Notes: generated by a model not told the origin, from the sequence alone. 64,000 nucleotides of DNA from Dyadobacter linearis (GCF_907165045.1 NZ_CAJRAU010000002.1:186001-250000), one strand, 5' to 3'; counted from the stretch's first letter, positions 1 to 9,529 are shown. Numbers and translations: made by a program.

Positions 1-751
<751 letters not shown>

Positions 752-839
752 GAATTAATGTAATGTAACGGGCGTTTACTTATAGTGTGGAACGGAATTT
801 ATAGTTATATTAGCATCAAACATTTAATCCTTTAAAGCC

Positions 840-2123
840 ATGATTACAATCAATAAAGCGAAGCACTTGTCTTTGCTAATTTTATTGGGAGCTTGGGGAT
901 GTACTTCAAATCAATATGTATCACGTTCGGGCGGCGGTTATGATGACCTTTATGGAGGCGGGCCAGGTTCGGGGGTAGTAACGAGAGACGGAGGTGCAGA
1001 TCAGGAACTATCCCGGGGAGATAATCCCGATTACAGTTACACCGGCGACGGAGAAAGCGGAACCGCAGATTATTACGATGAGTCTTACATGACATCACGG
1101 GGTGTGAAGCGCGCTGTTTCCAGTGACGTAGGTTACAATGCAGGTTTTGTTGACGGTTTCAACAGCGCAACTTCTAATATCAGTCCGTTTTACGGCGGAA
1201 TCGGGTCTTACTGGCCAGGAAGCATGATGAATGCAGGTTTCCGCATCGGTTATGGAAATGGATTCAGGATGAGCCCTTATATCGGTTTCGGAATGGGATC
1301 CATGATGGGCGGCTATTCACCATGGGGATATTCTCCATTCGGTTACGGCAGCATGATGGGTTACGGTGGGATGATGGGTTATGGTAACATGATGGGATAC
1401 AGTCCTTTCGGTTACGATCCATTTGGTTATAACATGTACGGTTACGGTTACGATGGATTTTACGGAGGTGGTTATGGAGGTGGTTATGGATATTCCCCAT
1501 GGGCCTACAGCCGTCCGGTTGTCGTAGTTAACAATGTCGAAAGAGGAGTTTCCAGAACGTACGGACCAAGAGTTGTTTCAAATGGAAGAGTACGCAGCGC
1601 GGCCAATTCAACTCCATCGAGATCTGGTGCGGTTACAACCAACAGATCTAACGGAAGAAGATCTTCAAATGCGATTTCTGCAAATGAAACTTATTCTTCT
1701 CCAAGATCAGGAAGAACGTCTACCAGAGGTGAAGTGAACAATACCGGTGGCAGAATGGCAAACGAATCCTATTCGACCAGAGGAGCAAGCGAAGGCAACA
1801 ATGTATATTACTCACGTCCACGCCAGGCAGGCGGCAGCACTTATTCGCAGCCTAACTCCGGAAGCGCTGGAAATTATACATCGCCACGTTCATCCAGAAG
1901 CGGAAACACTTACAGCCAGCCGTCTTACAACGTTCCTTCAAGAAGTCAGTCTGATTACAGTGCGCCAACCCGGACTTACCAGCAACCTTCGAGAAGTGAA
2001 TCGTACAACGCGCCTTCAAGAACTTACAGTGCACCTAGTGCGCCAACGAGATCTTACAGCGCACCATCCGGTGGCGGTGGTGGAGGAGGAGCAACACGTT
2101 CGTCTTCAAGAGGTCCGAGATAA
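840..2123 (+). CDS. Low-complexity Gly/Tyr/Met-rich lipoprotein, unknown function
   Basis: I do not recognise a named family. The 427-residue product starts with a lysine-containing hydrophobic signal ending LLGAWGC, so Cys21 is a plausible lipidation site, although Trp at -2 is unusual. Three compositional zones follow. Residues about 25-125 are acidic and Gly/Tyr/Asp-rich. Residues about 126-226 are Gly/Tyr/Phe/Met-rich, with repeated MMGY or MMGG units and SPFGY or SPWGY units. Residues about 230-427 are Ser/Arg/Tyr/Pro-rich, with many repeats resembling PSRSxSY and YSAPS, then a run of seven Gly and an Arg-rich end. The protein is probably disordered and probably exposed on the envelope. 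Met pairs could bind Cu(I), but that is only a guess. A strong terminator follows. Confidence 0.85.
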   Translation: MITINKAKHLSLLILLGAWGCTSNQYVSRSGGGYDDLYGGGPGSGVVTRDGGADQELSRGDNPDYSYTGDGESGTADYYDESYMTSRGVKRAVSSDVGYNAGFVDGFNSATSNISPFYGGIGSYWPGSMMNAGFRIGYGNGFRMSPYIGFGMGSMMGGYSPWGYSPFGYGSMMGYGGMMGYGNMMGYSPFGYDPFGYNMYGYGYDGFYGGGYGGGYGYSPWAYSRPVVVVNNVERGVSRTYGPRVVSNGRVRSAANSTPSRSGAVTTNRSNGRRSSNAISANETYSSPRSGRTSTRGEVNNTGGRMANESYSTRGASEGNNVYYSRPRQAGGSTYSQPNSGSAGNYTSPRSSRSGNTYSQPSYNVPSRSQSDYSAPTRTYQQPSRSESYNAPSRTYSAPSAPTRSYSAPSGGGGGGGATRSSSRGPR

Positions 2124-2158
2124 GTTGTTAAGAATTTAGATCTTTGATATGTTTAAAG

Positions 2159-2191
2159 CCCTGCAAAACCCGATAAGTTTGCAGGGTTTTT
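2159..2191 (+). terminator. Rho-independent terminator after the lipoprotein gene
   Basis: CCCTGCAAA at 2159-2167 pairs perfectly with TTTGCAGGG at 2178-2186 around a 10-base loop, followed by a T-run at 2187-2191. It lies 36 bases after the stop codon. Confidence 0.88.
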
Positions 2192-2237
2192 GTTTAAATA
2201 ATTGTTCAAACCAGCATTGATTTTTGTAGTATTTGAT

Positions 2238-3806
2238 ATGAACAGATCGCAAGCAAAAGCTATCTTATTTTTTAGCTTTTTAATACCATCATCAACTTCC
2301 TTTGCCCAATATGCCAGCGACGCATTTCGCTATTCTGAGATTAACCAAACTGGTACAGCCCGTTTTCAGGCTGTCGGAGGTAATCACGCAGCCTTAGGCG
2401 GCGACGCCAGCACAATCAGCGGCAATCCCGCAGGACTTGGCTTTTTTACCCGCTCAGAAGTATCGATAAGTCCAGGACTTAGTAATTTCAATACCGATAC
2501 CAAATACATTGATCGCGTTACAGCGGCCGGAAAGAGCTCCGGCAATGTTGCCAATGCATCATTGGTCATTACCAGCCAGCCTGGATTTCAGCGTAAATGG
2601 AAAAGGACTTCTCTGGGTATTTCTTTTTCAAGACAGCAATCTTTCCAGAACAAATTCAATTACACGGGTCTGAACAACAGCAGTAATTTTCTGGACAGGG
2701 CAATTGAAGATGCGAATGCAGCGGGCTACACGGATGAAGATTACGCTCAGGAATTGGATGACAACCAGGGCACTTACCGCTATCTGGATCATGCCTACTA
2801 CCAGTTGCAGACTATCTATCCTACCAATTTTGTTTCTACTACCGAAGGGTATGGTTCTCCTTATGCGCGTGACGATGCGAGGAACGCCACCTTGCAGGAG
2901 GGTTTTTTCAGTTCAAAAGGCGCGCAAACGCAGTGGACTATTGCTTATGCAGGGAATTACAATGATAAATTGTTCGTAGGCGGTTCGCTTGGTTTTAGCA
3001 GGATCAGGTATAACTACACCCACATGCTGCATGATTCGATCATCAATGCATCCTACTTCCATTCCACTACGAATTACCAGGACTTTTCTGCATCTGGTAA
3101 TGGGGTTAATGCAACGTTTGGTTTGATCTATAAATTCTCCCCAACCATTCAGGTCGGCGCCTCGCTTACTTCGCCGACTTTCACTGCAATGCGGGAAACG
3201 TTCAACCAATCTGTCGCCGCAAATTATATCCGTGGGTCTATCACCGATGATAATGGTGTAGATGTCGGACCGAGGGACAGGCGGATTTCTCTGGTACCCA
3301 ATGATTTCGAATACTCGATTGTAAGTCCGTTCAGAGGTTCTGCTGGTGCTACTTACTTCTTTAATAGCAGCGGTTTTATCACCGGAACGCTGGAATTTGT
3401 AGGTTATTCAGGAATGCGCCTTCGCACAAACTTCCTGACCGATCAGGAAAATGATGATTTTAGAACAAATAACAATGCGGAGGTAAAAGATGTATATCGC
3501 AATGTTGTGAATGCAAGGCTGGGTGGGGAATACCGGTTTGGGATATTAAGAGGTCGCCTTGGAATCGCCTATTTTGCAGACCCGTATTACGAGCGCATTG
3601 ACGGGATCAAACGCGATAGGATGCTATATTCTGCGGGATTGGGCGCGCGGTTCAATCGGATCTTTGTAGAATTGGCAGGTACCTATTCCATGTACAAAGC
3701 GACTTACACGCCCTATACACTCGAAAATCCTGACAAGCAATTTTACACTGCCAACATTTCAACCAAACCACTTAATCTAGTTTTAACGCTGGGATACAAT
3801 TTCTGA
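2238..3806 (+). CDS. Outer membrane beta-barrel protein, OmpP1/FadL-like
   Basis: Predicted outer membrane barrel of 522 residues, resembling the FadL/TodX family of hydrophobic-compound channels found widely in Bacteroidota. I start it at the ATG at 2238 rather than the in-frame codon at 2202, because this puts a clean signal peptide (MNRSQAK, hydrophobic stretch, SSTSFAQ) at the N-terminus. The mature part opens with YASDAFRYSEINQTGTAR and then AVGGNHAALGGDASTISGNP, the Gly/Asn/Pro-rich segment typical of FadL-like N-termini. Alternating aromatic strands continue to a C-terminal LTLGYNF, ending in Phe as barrel proteins do. Its stop codon directly abuts that of convergent aroK. The substrate is unknown. 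Confidence 0.82.
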   Translation: MNRSQAKAILFFSFLIPSSTSFAQYASDAFRYSEINQTGTARFQAVGGNHAALGGDASTISGNPAGLGFFTRSEVSISPGLSNFNTDTKYIDRVTAAGKSSGNVANASLVITSQPGFQRKWKRTSLGISFSRQQSFQNKFNYTGLNNSSNFLDRAIEDANAAGYTDEDYAQELDDNQGTYRYLDHAYYQLQTIYPTNFVSTTEGYGSPYARDDARNATLQEGFFSSKGAQTQWTIAYAGNYNDKLFVGGSLGFSRIRYNYTHMLHDSIINASYFHSTTNYQDFSASGNGVNATFGLIYKFSPTIQVGASLTSPTFTAMRETFNQSVAANYIRGSITDDNGVDVGPRDRRISLVPNDFEYSIVSPFRGSAGATYFFNSSGFITGTLEFVGYSGMRLRTNFLTDQENDDFRTNNNAEVKDVYRNVVNARLGGEYRFGILRGRLGIAYFADPYYERIDGIKRDRMLYSAGLGARFNRIFVELAGTYSMYKATYTPYTLENPDKQFYTANISTKPLNLVLTLGYNF

Positions 3807-4310
3807 TCACAGCAGCGGTTTCAGTTCCTGCAATAAGTGACTTGTGTCAATATCACCTTTCAAAGTAATGAGCGCCTGCGAATAAAACGGCAGGCGCTCA
3901 TTTATTTTTTGCTCCAATGTATCTGTCAGCGAAGTAGTTCCTGACAGGATCGGGCGATCGTCTTTTCCGTGGTTTTCAATGCGGCGAGCCAGATCTTTCG
4001 CAGGCACGTCTAAAAATATGCTGATACCCATTTGATTGATCACCCTCATATTATCGAAAAAACAGGGCGTACCCCCGCCAGATGCAAGTACCATATTCCG
4101 GCGTCCGGACACTTCTTTCAGTATCCTGCTTTCCACTTCCCTGAAATACGGTTCGCCCTTCGTTGCAAAAACGGTCGGGATATCCATATTCTGGTCCTGC
4201 TCAATCAGCTTATCAAGATCTACAAACCGATAATTCAGGATCCGGGCGAGCTTTTTTCCAAGCGTCGTTTTACCCGACGACATCATCCCCACAAGGATTA
4301 TATTTTTCAT
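3807..4310 (-). CDS. aroK: Shikimate kinase
   Basis: Phosphorylates shikimate at the 3-hydroxyl with ATP, the fifth step of the chorismate pathway. The 167-residue product has the P-loop GMMSSGKT near residues 8-15, FVDLDKLIEQ with the shikimate-binding Asp, GEPYFREVE with its Arg, and the ASGGGTPC loop. Length is normal for AroK. It follows the DoxX-like gene by 14 bases, so the two are probably cotranscribed. It ends exactly where the convergent outer membrane protein gene ends. Confidence 0.96.
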   Translation of the reverse strand: MKNIILVGMMSSGKTTLGKKLARILNYRFVDLDKLIEQDQNMDIPTVFATKGEPYFREVESRILKEVSGRRNMVLASGGGTPCFFDNMRVINQMGISIFLDVPAKDLARRIENHGKDDRPILSGTTSLTDTLEQKINERLPFYSQALITLKGDIDTSHLLQELKPLL

Positions 4311-4324
4311 TTCAAAAAAAGTGG

Positions 4325-5416
4325 CTATTTAACAAGGTTAAGAACCTCCTCCGCTTCCGGCGTATCATTATAGTGCCATTTCCCTTTGACCGTACCATCT
4401 TTCAGCAGCCACAAGCCCGGATTTGAGCGCAGGATCGTTTTCAATACAGTTGCATCTACATAATAAAAAGGCGCAGTGAGCTGGTGAGAAGCCACGAATT
4501 GAACTATTTCGTCGCTATTGCCTGAGGTCAATATAATCGGCTCGACCCCTTTTCCGCGCACTGCATTGAGCAACTTATTGATATCTGGCAAAGCAGCTGT
4601 ATTGATATCAGTAAGGTTTTTAATGATCAGGAAAAGCTTTGTGCCTTTAAAAGTTTCTTCTGTAAAATCGCCTGCATCGTTCCAAACTTTATAGTCTGTG
4701 ATTTTCGGCTTGGCATCCTCATTGATCACATTCATTTCCTTGAATACCAGCGTCGTGTCACTCGGATATTGCTCATATTCAAACGTCTTCCCGTCTTTTT
4801 CGAAAGTGTATAGGTATCGCAGCGGCTCCGAAGGTTTCAGTTGGGCGGGAATATTGGCTCCCACACGATAAGGCAGCAGATCCAGAATAGGCAAATGGCG
4901 CAGCGAATATACTGCCACACCCAGCGACGCGAGAGTGGACACTGCCACGATAATACCTGTCGGCAGCGGCCGGAATTTCTTTCGGTAATAAACGATGATC
5001 AGAATAAGCGCAAGCAGAAATATGTCTTTCCCAAACGAAGTCCAGGGAGTAAGTTTAATAGCCGCCCCGAAACAACCGCAGTCGGTTACCTTGTTAAAAT
5101 AGGCAGAATAGAAGGTGAGAAATGTAAAGAATACGATGATCAGCAGCAGCAGCCAGGACACAGTTCTGGGTTTGTAGCCCACCAGCAGTGCAATACCCAG
5201 CACCACTTCAGCCGTGCAGAGAAATACCGAAAAGTAGAGCGCCAGCGGGATAAGTCCCATGAAAAAATCATGGAACATAGGCAGGTCAGTCGCGAAAACT
5301 TCGAAATATTCTTCCAGCTTATACTGCGTCCCGATCGGATCATTCAGCTTGATAAGTCCCGAAAAAATGAATAGCAGCCCGACAATGACGCGGGAAATCT
5401 GAGCGATGATTTTCAT
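4325..5416 (-). CDS. BT_3928-type DoxX membrane protein with C-terminal thioredoxin-like domain
   Basis: Integral membrane protein of 363 residues. The N-terminal part (about 1-185) has several hydrophobic helices and the DoxX-like opening ISRVIVGLLFIFSGLIKLND. It also carries DCGCFG near residue 112, a CxC pair resembling redox-active pairs in DoxX/MauE relatives. The C-terminal part (about 190-363) is soluble and thioredoxin-like by pattern (KLFLIIKNL, then LLKDGTVKGKWHY), but I see no CxxC there. The BT_3928/DUF1599/folP neighbourhood recurs in Bacteroidota. Physiological role is unknown; redox or methylamine-dehydrogenase-maturation-like electron transfer would fit the fold. It lies 29 bases after the DUF1599 gene, probably in the same operon. 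Confidence 0.8.
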   Translation of the reverse strand: MKIIAQISRVIVGLLFIFSGLIKLNDPIGTQYKLEEYFEVFATDLPMFHDFFMGLIPLALYFSVFLCTAEVVLGIALLVGYKPRTVSWLLLLIIVFFTFLTFYSAYFNKVTDCGCFGAAIKLTPWTSFGKDIFLLALILIIVYYRKKFRPLPTGIIVAVSTLASLGVAVYSLRHLPILDLLPYRVGANIPAQLKPSEPLRYLYTFEKDGKTFEYEQYPSDTTLVFKEMNVINEDAKPKITDYKVWNDAGDFTEETFKGTKLFLIIKNLTDINTAALPDINKLLNAVRGKGVEPIILTSGNSDEIVQFVASHQLTAPFYYVDATVLKTILRSNPGLWLLKDGTVKGKWHYNDTPEAEEVLNLVK

Positions 5417-5445
5417 TTAAAATAGCTGAATTTAATGCATGCAGT

Positions 5446-5988
5446 CTAGTTGGTTTGCAGCGCATTGGATTTAATCAGACAAAAAACGGAGTAGTTGATA
5501 ATATCCTGGTAGCCGGCTTTCACACCTTCCGACACGATCGTTAATCCGTTGTTATCTTCTATTTGTTTGATTCTCAATAGTTTCATTAAAATAATATCCG
5601 TCATTGAGCTGATACGCATATCGCGCCAGGCTTCGCCGTAATCGTGATTTTTGTTGAATAGCAGCTCAGCCACTTCCTTCACTTGTTTGTTGTAAAGTTC
5701 TGTAAGCGCGCCTTCCGGTAATTGTTCACTACCCTGGCTGTCGATCTGGATCAGCGCCATCACGCAATAATTGATGATCCCGATGAATTCGGAAGAAACG
5801 TTTTCATCAACTTTTTGCACGCCTTTTTCCTGAATGGTACGGATTCGCTGAGCCTTTATAAAGATCTGGTCCGTGATGGAAGGAATTCGCAGGATGCGCC
5901 AGGAGGTTCCGTAATCCTTGTTTTTTTTTGTGAAAAGATCTTGGCAATACTGAATGATTTCCTGATATTCCGATTCTGTGGATTTCAC
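5446..5988 (-). CDS. DUF1599 protein with an internal duplication
   Basis: A 180-residue cytoplasmic protein that I assign to DUF1599 (nucleotide modification associated domain 1). Two related halves are visible: KNKDYGTSWRILRIPSITDQ near residue 22 and KNHDYGEAWRDMRISSMTD near residue 114, each followed by an ALIQ- or CLIK-ending helix. The shared K-x-DYG-x-x-W and R-I-x-S-x-T-D positions may form a nucleotide or metal site. No signal peptide or membrane segment. It is divergent from folP with only 28 bases between starts and heads the DUF1599-BT_3928-aroK run. The biochemical function is not established by anything in this sequence. Confidence 0.8.
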   Translation of the reverse strand: MKSTESEYQEIIQYCQDLFTKKNKDYGTSWRILRIPSITDQIFIKAQRIRTIQEKGVQKVDENVSSEFIGIINYCVMALIQIDSQGSEQLPEGALTELYNKQVKEVAELLFNKNHDYGEAWRDMRISSMTDIILMKLLRIKQIEDNNGLTIVSEGVKAGYQDIINYSVFCLIKSNALQTN

Positions 5989-6009
5989 TGTTTTGAGTTA
6001 GTATTTAAA

Positions 6010-6017
6010 CAAATCTA
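6010..6017 (-). promoter_or_regulatory. Candidate -7 element for the DUF1599 operon
   Basis: On the minus strand this reads TAGATTTG, matching TAnnTTTG. It would place the start point about 15 bases upstream of the DUF1599 ATG. It overlaps the first base of the folP start codon, so the two divergent genes may compete. No good -33 box is visible. Confidence 0.35.
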
Positions 6018-6862
6018 TGTTGCAAGTTAGCAAAAAATCGCTCAACATCCGGGGCAAAATCGTCGATCTGACAACGCCACTGGTGATGGGTATCCTGAAT
6101 GTAACCCAAGATTCGTTTTTCAGAGAAAGCCGAGTAACATCCGAAAACGATATCATCGGGCGGGCAGAAACGATGCTGGAAGAAGGCGCGGCGATCATTG
6201 ATATTGGAGGATATTCTACCCGGCCGGGCGCAAAAGTGATTGATATTGAGGAAGAATCGGCGAGTGTACTGGCGGCTCTTCAAATACTGACCAAACAATT
6301 TCCAGGCATTATCATTTCAGTAGACACCTTTCGCTCTGAGGTCGCAAAGCGTGCTGTTGAATACGGTGCATCGATAATAAATGATGTTTCCGGCGGTACA
6401 ATTGACGAGAGTATGTTTGCCACGGTAGCCGAAGCCCGGGTTCCGTACATATTAATGCACATGCGGGGTGAGCCGCAAACAATGAGCAAGCTCACAAGCT
6501 ACGACAACCTGGTTATCGATATTTTGCAAAATTTACAGAGCAAAATCGCTGCATTGCGGATTTATGGTTTGGCTGATATTATTGTAGATCCAGGTTTTGG
6601 ATTTGCTAAAAACAGCGCTCAAAATTTCGAACTGATCCGGAGGCTTTCTGAGTTTCAGATTTTGGGCTGCACGGTGCTGGCTGGTCTTTCAAGGAAATCG
6701 ACGATTTCTAAAACACTTGGAATCACTGCCGATGAAGCTCTGAATGGTACTACCGTATTGAATACGCTCGCATTGCAGCAGGGAGCGTCTATGTTGCGGG
6801 TACATGACGTAAAAGCAGCGGTGGAAGCTGTAAAACTGTGGTCTGCGGTCGGTGACTCTTAG
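6017..6862 (+). CDS. folP: Dihydropteroate synthase
   Basis: Joins p-aminobenzoate to 6-hydroxymethyl-7,8-dihydropterin diphosphate to form dihydropteroate in folate synthesis. The 281-residue TIM-barrel protein shows GILNVTQDSFF (the usual NVTPDSF loop with Gln for Pro), DIGGYSTRPGA, SVDTFRSEVAKRAVEYGASI followed by INDVSGG, DPGFGFAKN, and GLSRKSTI. These are the canonical pterin- and sulfonamide-site segments. It is followed after 40 bases by cdaA in the same direction. Confidence 0.96.
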   Translation: MLQVSKKSLNIRGKIVDLTTPLVMGILNVTQDSFFRESRVTSENDIIGRAETMLEEGAAIIDIGGYSTRPGAKVIDIEEESASVLAALQILTKQFPGIIISVDTFRSEVAKRAVEYGASIINDVSGGTIDESMFATVAEARVPYILMHMRGEPQTMSKLTSYDNLVIDILQNLQSKIAALRIYGLADIIVDPGFGFAKNSAQNFELIRRLSEFQILGCTVLAGLSRKSTISKTLGITADEALNGTTVLNTLALQQGASMLRVHDVKAAVEAVKLWSAVGDS

Positions 6863-6902
6863 AATTTAATAGTAATTTAGGCGCGAATATTATCATTTTC
6901 CT

Positions 6903-7706
6903 ATGCGTGTGGGTTTTTTAAACATTAACTGGACCGATGTCCTGGATGTTTTTCTGGTTGCCATTTTATTGTACCAAGTTTATACACTCGTCAGGGGTAG
7001 CATCGCGAGCCGTGTATTTCTGGGTTATTTGTTCGTATACGTTTTTTACCTGGTTGTTAAAGGGCTGGGACTGGGACTATTAACTGCGATCCTTGAATAC
7101 TTTATGGGTGTTGGTGCGGTTGCATTGATCGTCATTTTCCAGCAGGAGATACGCAGGTTTCTGTTGATCATCGGTAAGTCAACTATTTATACCAATAACG
7201 GTTTTCTAAAAAAAATCATCGGTACATCCGTACTCGATCTGAAAGCTAAGAACCTTAAAGAGATCGTAGATGCAAGCAAAACGATCGCTGCGAATTTTAC
7301 GGGGGCATTAATTGTGGTCAATAAGCGCGACGACCTTAGTAAATATGTAGAAACGGGCGAACTGCTCGACTCACGCGTATCAAAACCGTTGCTGGTATCC
7401 CTATTCAATCAATATAGTGAACTGCATGACGGTGCAGTAATTATCGTCGACGGTGTATTGAAAGCAGCAAGATGCGTGCTGCCCGTAGCCGACGGTGTGG
7501 ATGTTCCGTCGTCGCTTGGCTTCCGTCACCGGGCCGGAATGGGAATGAGCGAGGCGACCGACGCAATCGTGATCGTGATCTCGGAACAAACGGGCAAGAT
7601 ATCCCTGGCAGTCGAAGGAGAGCTTCACGGGAACATTCCTTATAACGAATTGGAAAGCCGGATCGAAGAGTATTTATCGTCTGACTTACAGCGCATGAGG
7701 AAATAG
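6903..7706 (+). CDS. cdaA: Diadenylate cyclase CdaA (c-di-AMP synthase)
   Basis: Makes the second messenger c-di-AMP from two ATP. The 267-residue protein has three N-terminal hydrophobic segments (about 10-100) and then a DisA_N catalytic domain. The diagnostic motifs are ELHDGAVIIVDG (the DGA motif) and LGFRHRAGMGMSEATDA (the RHRAG motif), followed by SEQTGKISLAVEGEL. In other bacteria c-di-AMP controls potassium, osmotic and cell-wall homeostasis. Neither a phosphodiesterase nor a CdaR-type partner is encoded here. It lies 40 bases after folP. Confidence 0.95.
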   Translation: MRVGFLNINWTDVLDVFLVAILLYQVYTLVRGSIASRVFLGYLFVYVFYLVVKGLGLGLLTAILEYFMGVGAVALIVIFQQEIRRFLLIIGKSTIYTNNGFLKKIIGTSVLDLKAKNLKEIVDASKTIAANFTGALIVVNKRDDLSKYVETGELLDSRVSKPLLVSLFNQYSELHDGAVIIVDGVLKAARCVLPVADGVDVPSSLGFRHRAGMGMSEATDAIVIVISEQTGKISLAVEGELHGNIPYNELESRIEEYLSSDLQRMRK

Positions 7707-7740
7707 GGCAGGAGAAAGGTCAAATATATTTGTTGTTAAA

Positions 7741-7772
7741 TTTGGCAAATTGTGCTCAGTTGTCTATTTTTG
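7741..7772 (+). promoter_or_regulatory. Candidate rpsT promoter
   Basis: TTTG at 7741-7744 and TATTTTTG at 7765-7772 are separated by 20 bases, an excellent match to the Bacteroidota -33/-7 arrangement. The leader would be about 30 bases. Confidence 0.7.
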
Positions 7773-7809
7773 CACACCGAAATTAGAAATTGAAAAATAA
7801 TAATACGAA

Positions 7810-8073
7810 ATGGCAAATCATAAATCTGCATTAAAGAGAATTCGCGCGAATGAAACGAAACGTTTGCGTAACCGTTACCAGCACAAAACTACACGCTCAT
7901 ATATCAAGAAATTACGCGAAACGACTGATAAGGCAGTGGCAGTAGATGTTTACAAAACAGTATCTTCTATGCTTGATCGTTTGGCTAAGAAAAATATTAT
8001 TCATAAGAAAAAAGCTTCTAACCAAAAATCGAAATTGGCCAAATTGGTTAATTCACTTGCGGTTGCAGCATAA
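7810..8073 (+). CDS. rpsT: 30S ribosomal protein S20
   Basis: A small basic protein of 87 residues that binds 16S rRNA early in 30S assembly. It starts [20 protein letters not shown] and continues with the basic helices typical of S20, including [20 protein letters not shown] and a KLAKLVNSL end. The gene has its own good promoter and two hairpins downstream, so it is probably transcribed alone. Confidence 0.97.
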   Translation: MANHKSALKRIRANETKRLRNRYQHKTTRSYIKKLRETTDKAVAVDVYKTVSSMLDRLAKKNIIHKKKASNQKSKLAKLVNSLAVAA

Positions 8074-8094
8074 TTTTTTCTACTGAGGAAACTA

Positions 8095-8126
8095 CCCTGA
8101 TAGGTCTACTATCAGGGTTTTCTTTT
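8095..8126 (+). terminator. Rho-independent terminator of rpsT
   Basis: CCCTGATAG (8095-8103) pairs perfectly with CTATCAGGG (8109-8117) around a five-base loop and is followed by TTTTCTTTT. Confidence 0.9.
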
Positions 8127-8141
8127 ATATTGCGATTTAAA

Positions 8142-8184
8142 AAAAGAAACCTTGGATAGTCAAAAGCTAACCAAGGTTTCTTTT
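8142..8184. terminator. Second, bidirectional hairpin terminator downstream of rpsT
   Basis: A perfect 14-base inverted repeat, AAAAGAAACCTTGG at 8142-8155 and its complement at 8171-8184, with a 15-base spacer. It has an A-tract on the left and a T-rich right flank, so it could work on either strand. It is the second hairpin in 90 bases and insulates rpsT from the next gene. Confidence 0.65.
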
Positions 8185-8234
8185 GATTTATAACTCAAAC
8201 GTTTTTCAAACCACCTAAAACCTAAATTCACTTT

Positions 8235-9509
8235 ATGAAAAAAGTCGCATTATTTGCTGGATTGGCAACATTAGGTAGTATGCCGGTAGTTGCCCAATCT
8301 CCCATTACATTCAATGCCCGCGGCCTGGTTGTTGTTTCTGATGCTGATATGTCGGCCTCGGCATTTGTTGATGGAAAGCTATTAAGAGACAACGCTTCAA
8401 AAGATCAGTTGAGTACGATCAAGTTTCCAATTGAAAGAGGCAGCAAAGGATTGGGATCAGCACTGGTATCTAACTCGGCACTGGGATTTTCCAAAACGCT
8501 GGCCGTACCCGCAGCCGGTGGCCTGGCTTATGTACTTGAAAACCGCCTGAGGCCGGAGGATGGAGTCACAGAATATAAAGATCCTGCACAGGAATTTCCT
8601 GTTGGAGAAAAACTATTTGTGGTTGATATCACAAACCTGGCCGCTCCGAAAGCGAAGTTTGGATTTCCTGTTGGTAAAAAGCCGACTTCAATTGATGTAA
8701 ATAAAAACGAATTGATCCTGTCAACCAGCGATGCCGGTAAGGAACTGGTTTTCATTGAAGCGGGCCCGGACGGAAAGCCTGCGCGCTTCCTTAACCTGCC
8801 CGCCGCAATTGACACGACTAACAAGATTATTGACCTTACCTGGCACCCTTCCGGCGATTTTATCGCTTTTACCCTCGACAATTCAAATGAAGTTGGCTTG
8901 TATAAAGTGATCAGAGAAGCAGGTAAGCTGAAAAATGTTGAAATGCTTGGAAAGCCGGTTAAGGTTGGGACTGAACCTACGTTCGGTAAGTTTACGCCAG
9001 ACGGTAAGCATTATTTAGTACTAGATAGCAAAGGTGCACAAGGTAAGGCAGCAGGGGAAGGGGAAATTTTGGTAGTTGATTTTTCAATGGACGGTTCTGC
9101 GGAACACAAGGTTTCTGGACAAGCGCCCGTCGGTCTGAATTCGGGATCTTTTGCAGTTAGCCCGGACGGGACGCTGCTCGTGACTGCGAATGCAGGAAAA
9201 AGCGGCTCACCCTGGACGGAGGCCGGCGCAGGTACAGGCGCTTCTCTCTCATTGTTCAAAGTTGCCCCGACCGGCGCATTGACCAAAGTAGCAGATTATC
9301 CTTTCGAAGGAATTTACCCGCAGAGTGTCGCTTTTGACAAAGACGGATCGAATGTGGCTGTTTCAGTTTTTGAATATTTACAATACGGAAATGGAAATGG
9401 CGGTGTGGAATTCTGGACTGTTGCGAAAGGTGACAGCCCGTCTTTGAAGAAACAGGGAGCATCGATCAGTGTCGGAAAAGGAGCGCATACTTTGCGCGTA
9501 ATCCCCTGA
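8235..9509 (+). CDS. Secreted beta-propeller (YVTN/lactonase-like) protein
   Basis: A 424-residue exported protein with signal peptide MKKVALFAGLATLGSMPVVA then QSPITFNARG. The body has repeated propeller-type strands such as FPVGKKPTSIDVNKNELILS, LTWHPSGDFIAFTLDNSNEV, GKFTPDGKHYLVLDSKG, FAVSPDGTLLVTANAGKSG and VAFDKDGSNVAVSVFEYLQY. Each carries a D-G or S-G turn as in YVTN/6-phosphogluconolactonase-like folds. I cannot assign an enzymatic activity; it may be a binding or scaffolding protein of the periplasm. Strong terminators before and after suggest a single-gene transcript. Confidence 0.72.
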   Translation: MKKVALFAGLATLGSMPVVAQSPITFNARGLVVVSDADMSASAFVDGKLLRDNASKDQLSTIKFPIERGSKGLGSALVSNSALGFSKTLAVPAAGGLAYVLENRLRPEDGVTEYKDPAQEFPVGEKLFVVDITNLAAPKAKFGFPVGKKPTSIDVNKNELILSTSDAGKELVFIEAGPDGKPARFLNLPAAIDTTNKIIDLTWHPSGDFIAFTLDNSNEVGLYKVIREAGKLKNVEMLGKPVKVGTEPTFGKFTPDGKHYLVLDSKGAQGKAAGEGEILVVDFSMDGSAEHKVSGQAPVGLNSGSFAVSPDGTLLVTANAGKSGSPWTEAGAGTGASLSLFKVAPTGALTKVADYPFEGIYPQSVAFDKDGSNVAVSVFEYLQYGNGNGGVEFWTVAKGDSPSLKKQGASISVGKGAHTLRVIP

Positions 9510-9529
9510 TCGCTCAGCAAATATAGAGG

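Noticed and set aside
1747..2139. A 130-residue reading frame overlapping the lipoprotein gene in another frame
   Set aside because: It lies wholly within the repetitive 3' part of the lipoprotein gene, where biased codons leave other frames open; it has no start signal and no family resemblance.
4841..5374. A 177-residue plus-strand reading frame
   Set aside because: It is antisense to the DoxX-like gene, rich in Gln, His and Arg as expected of a shadow frame, with no recognisable domain.
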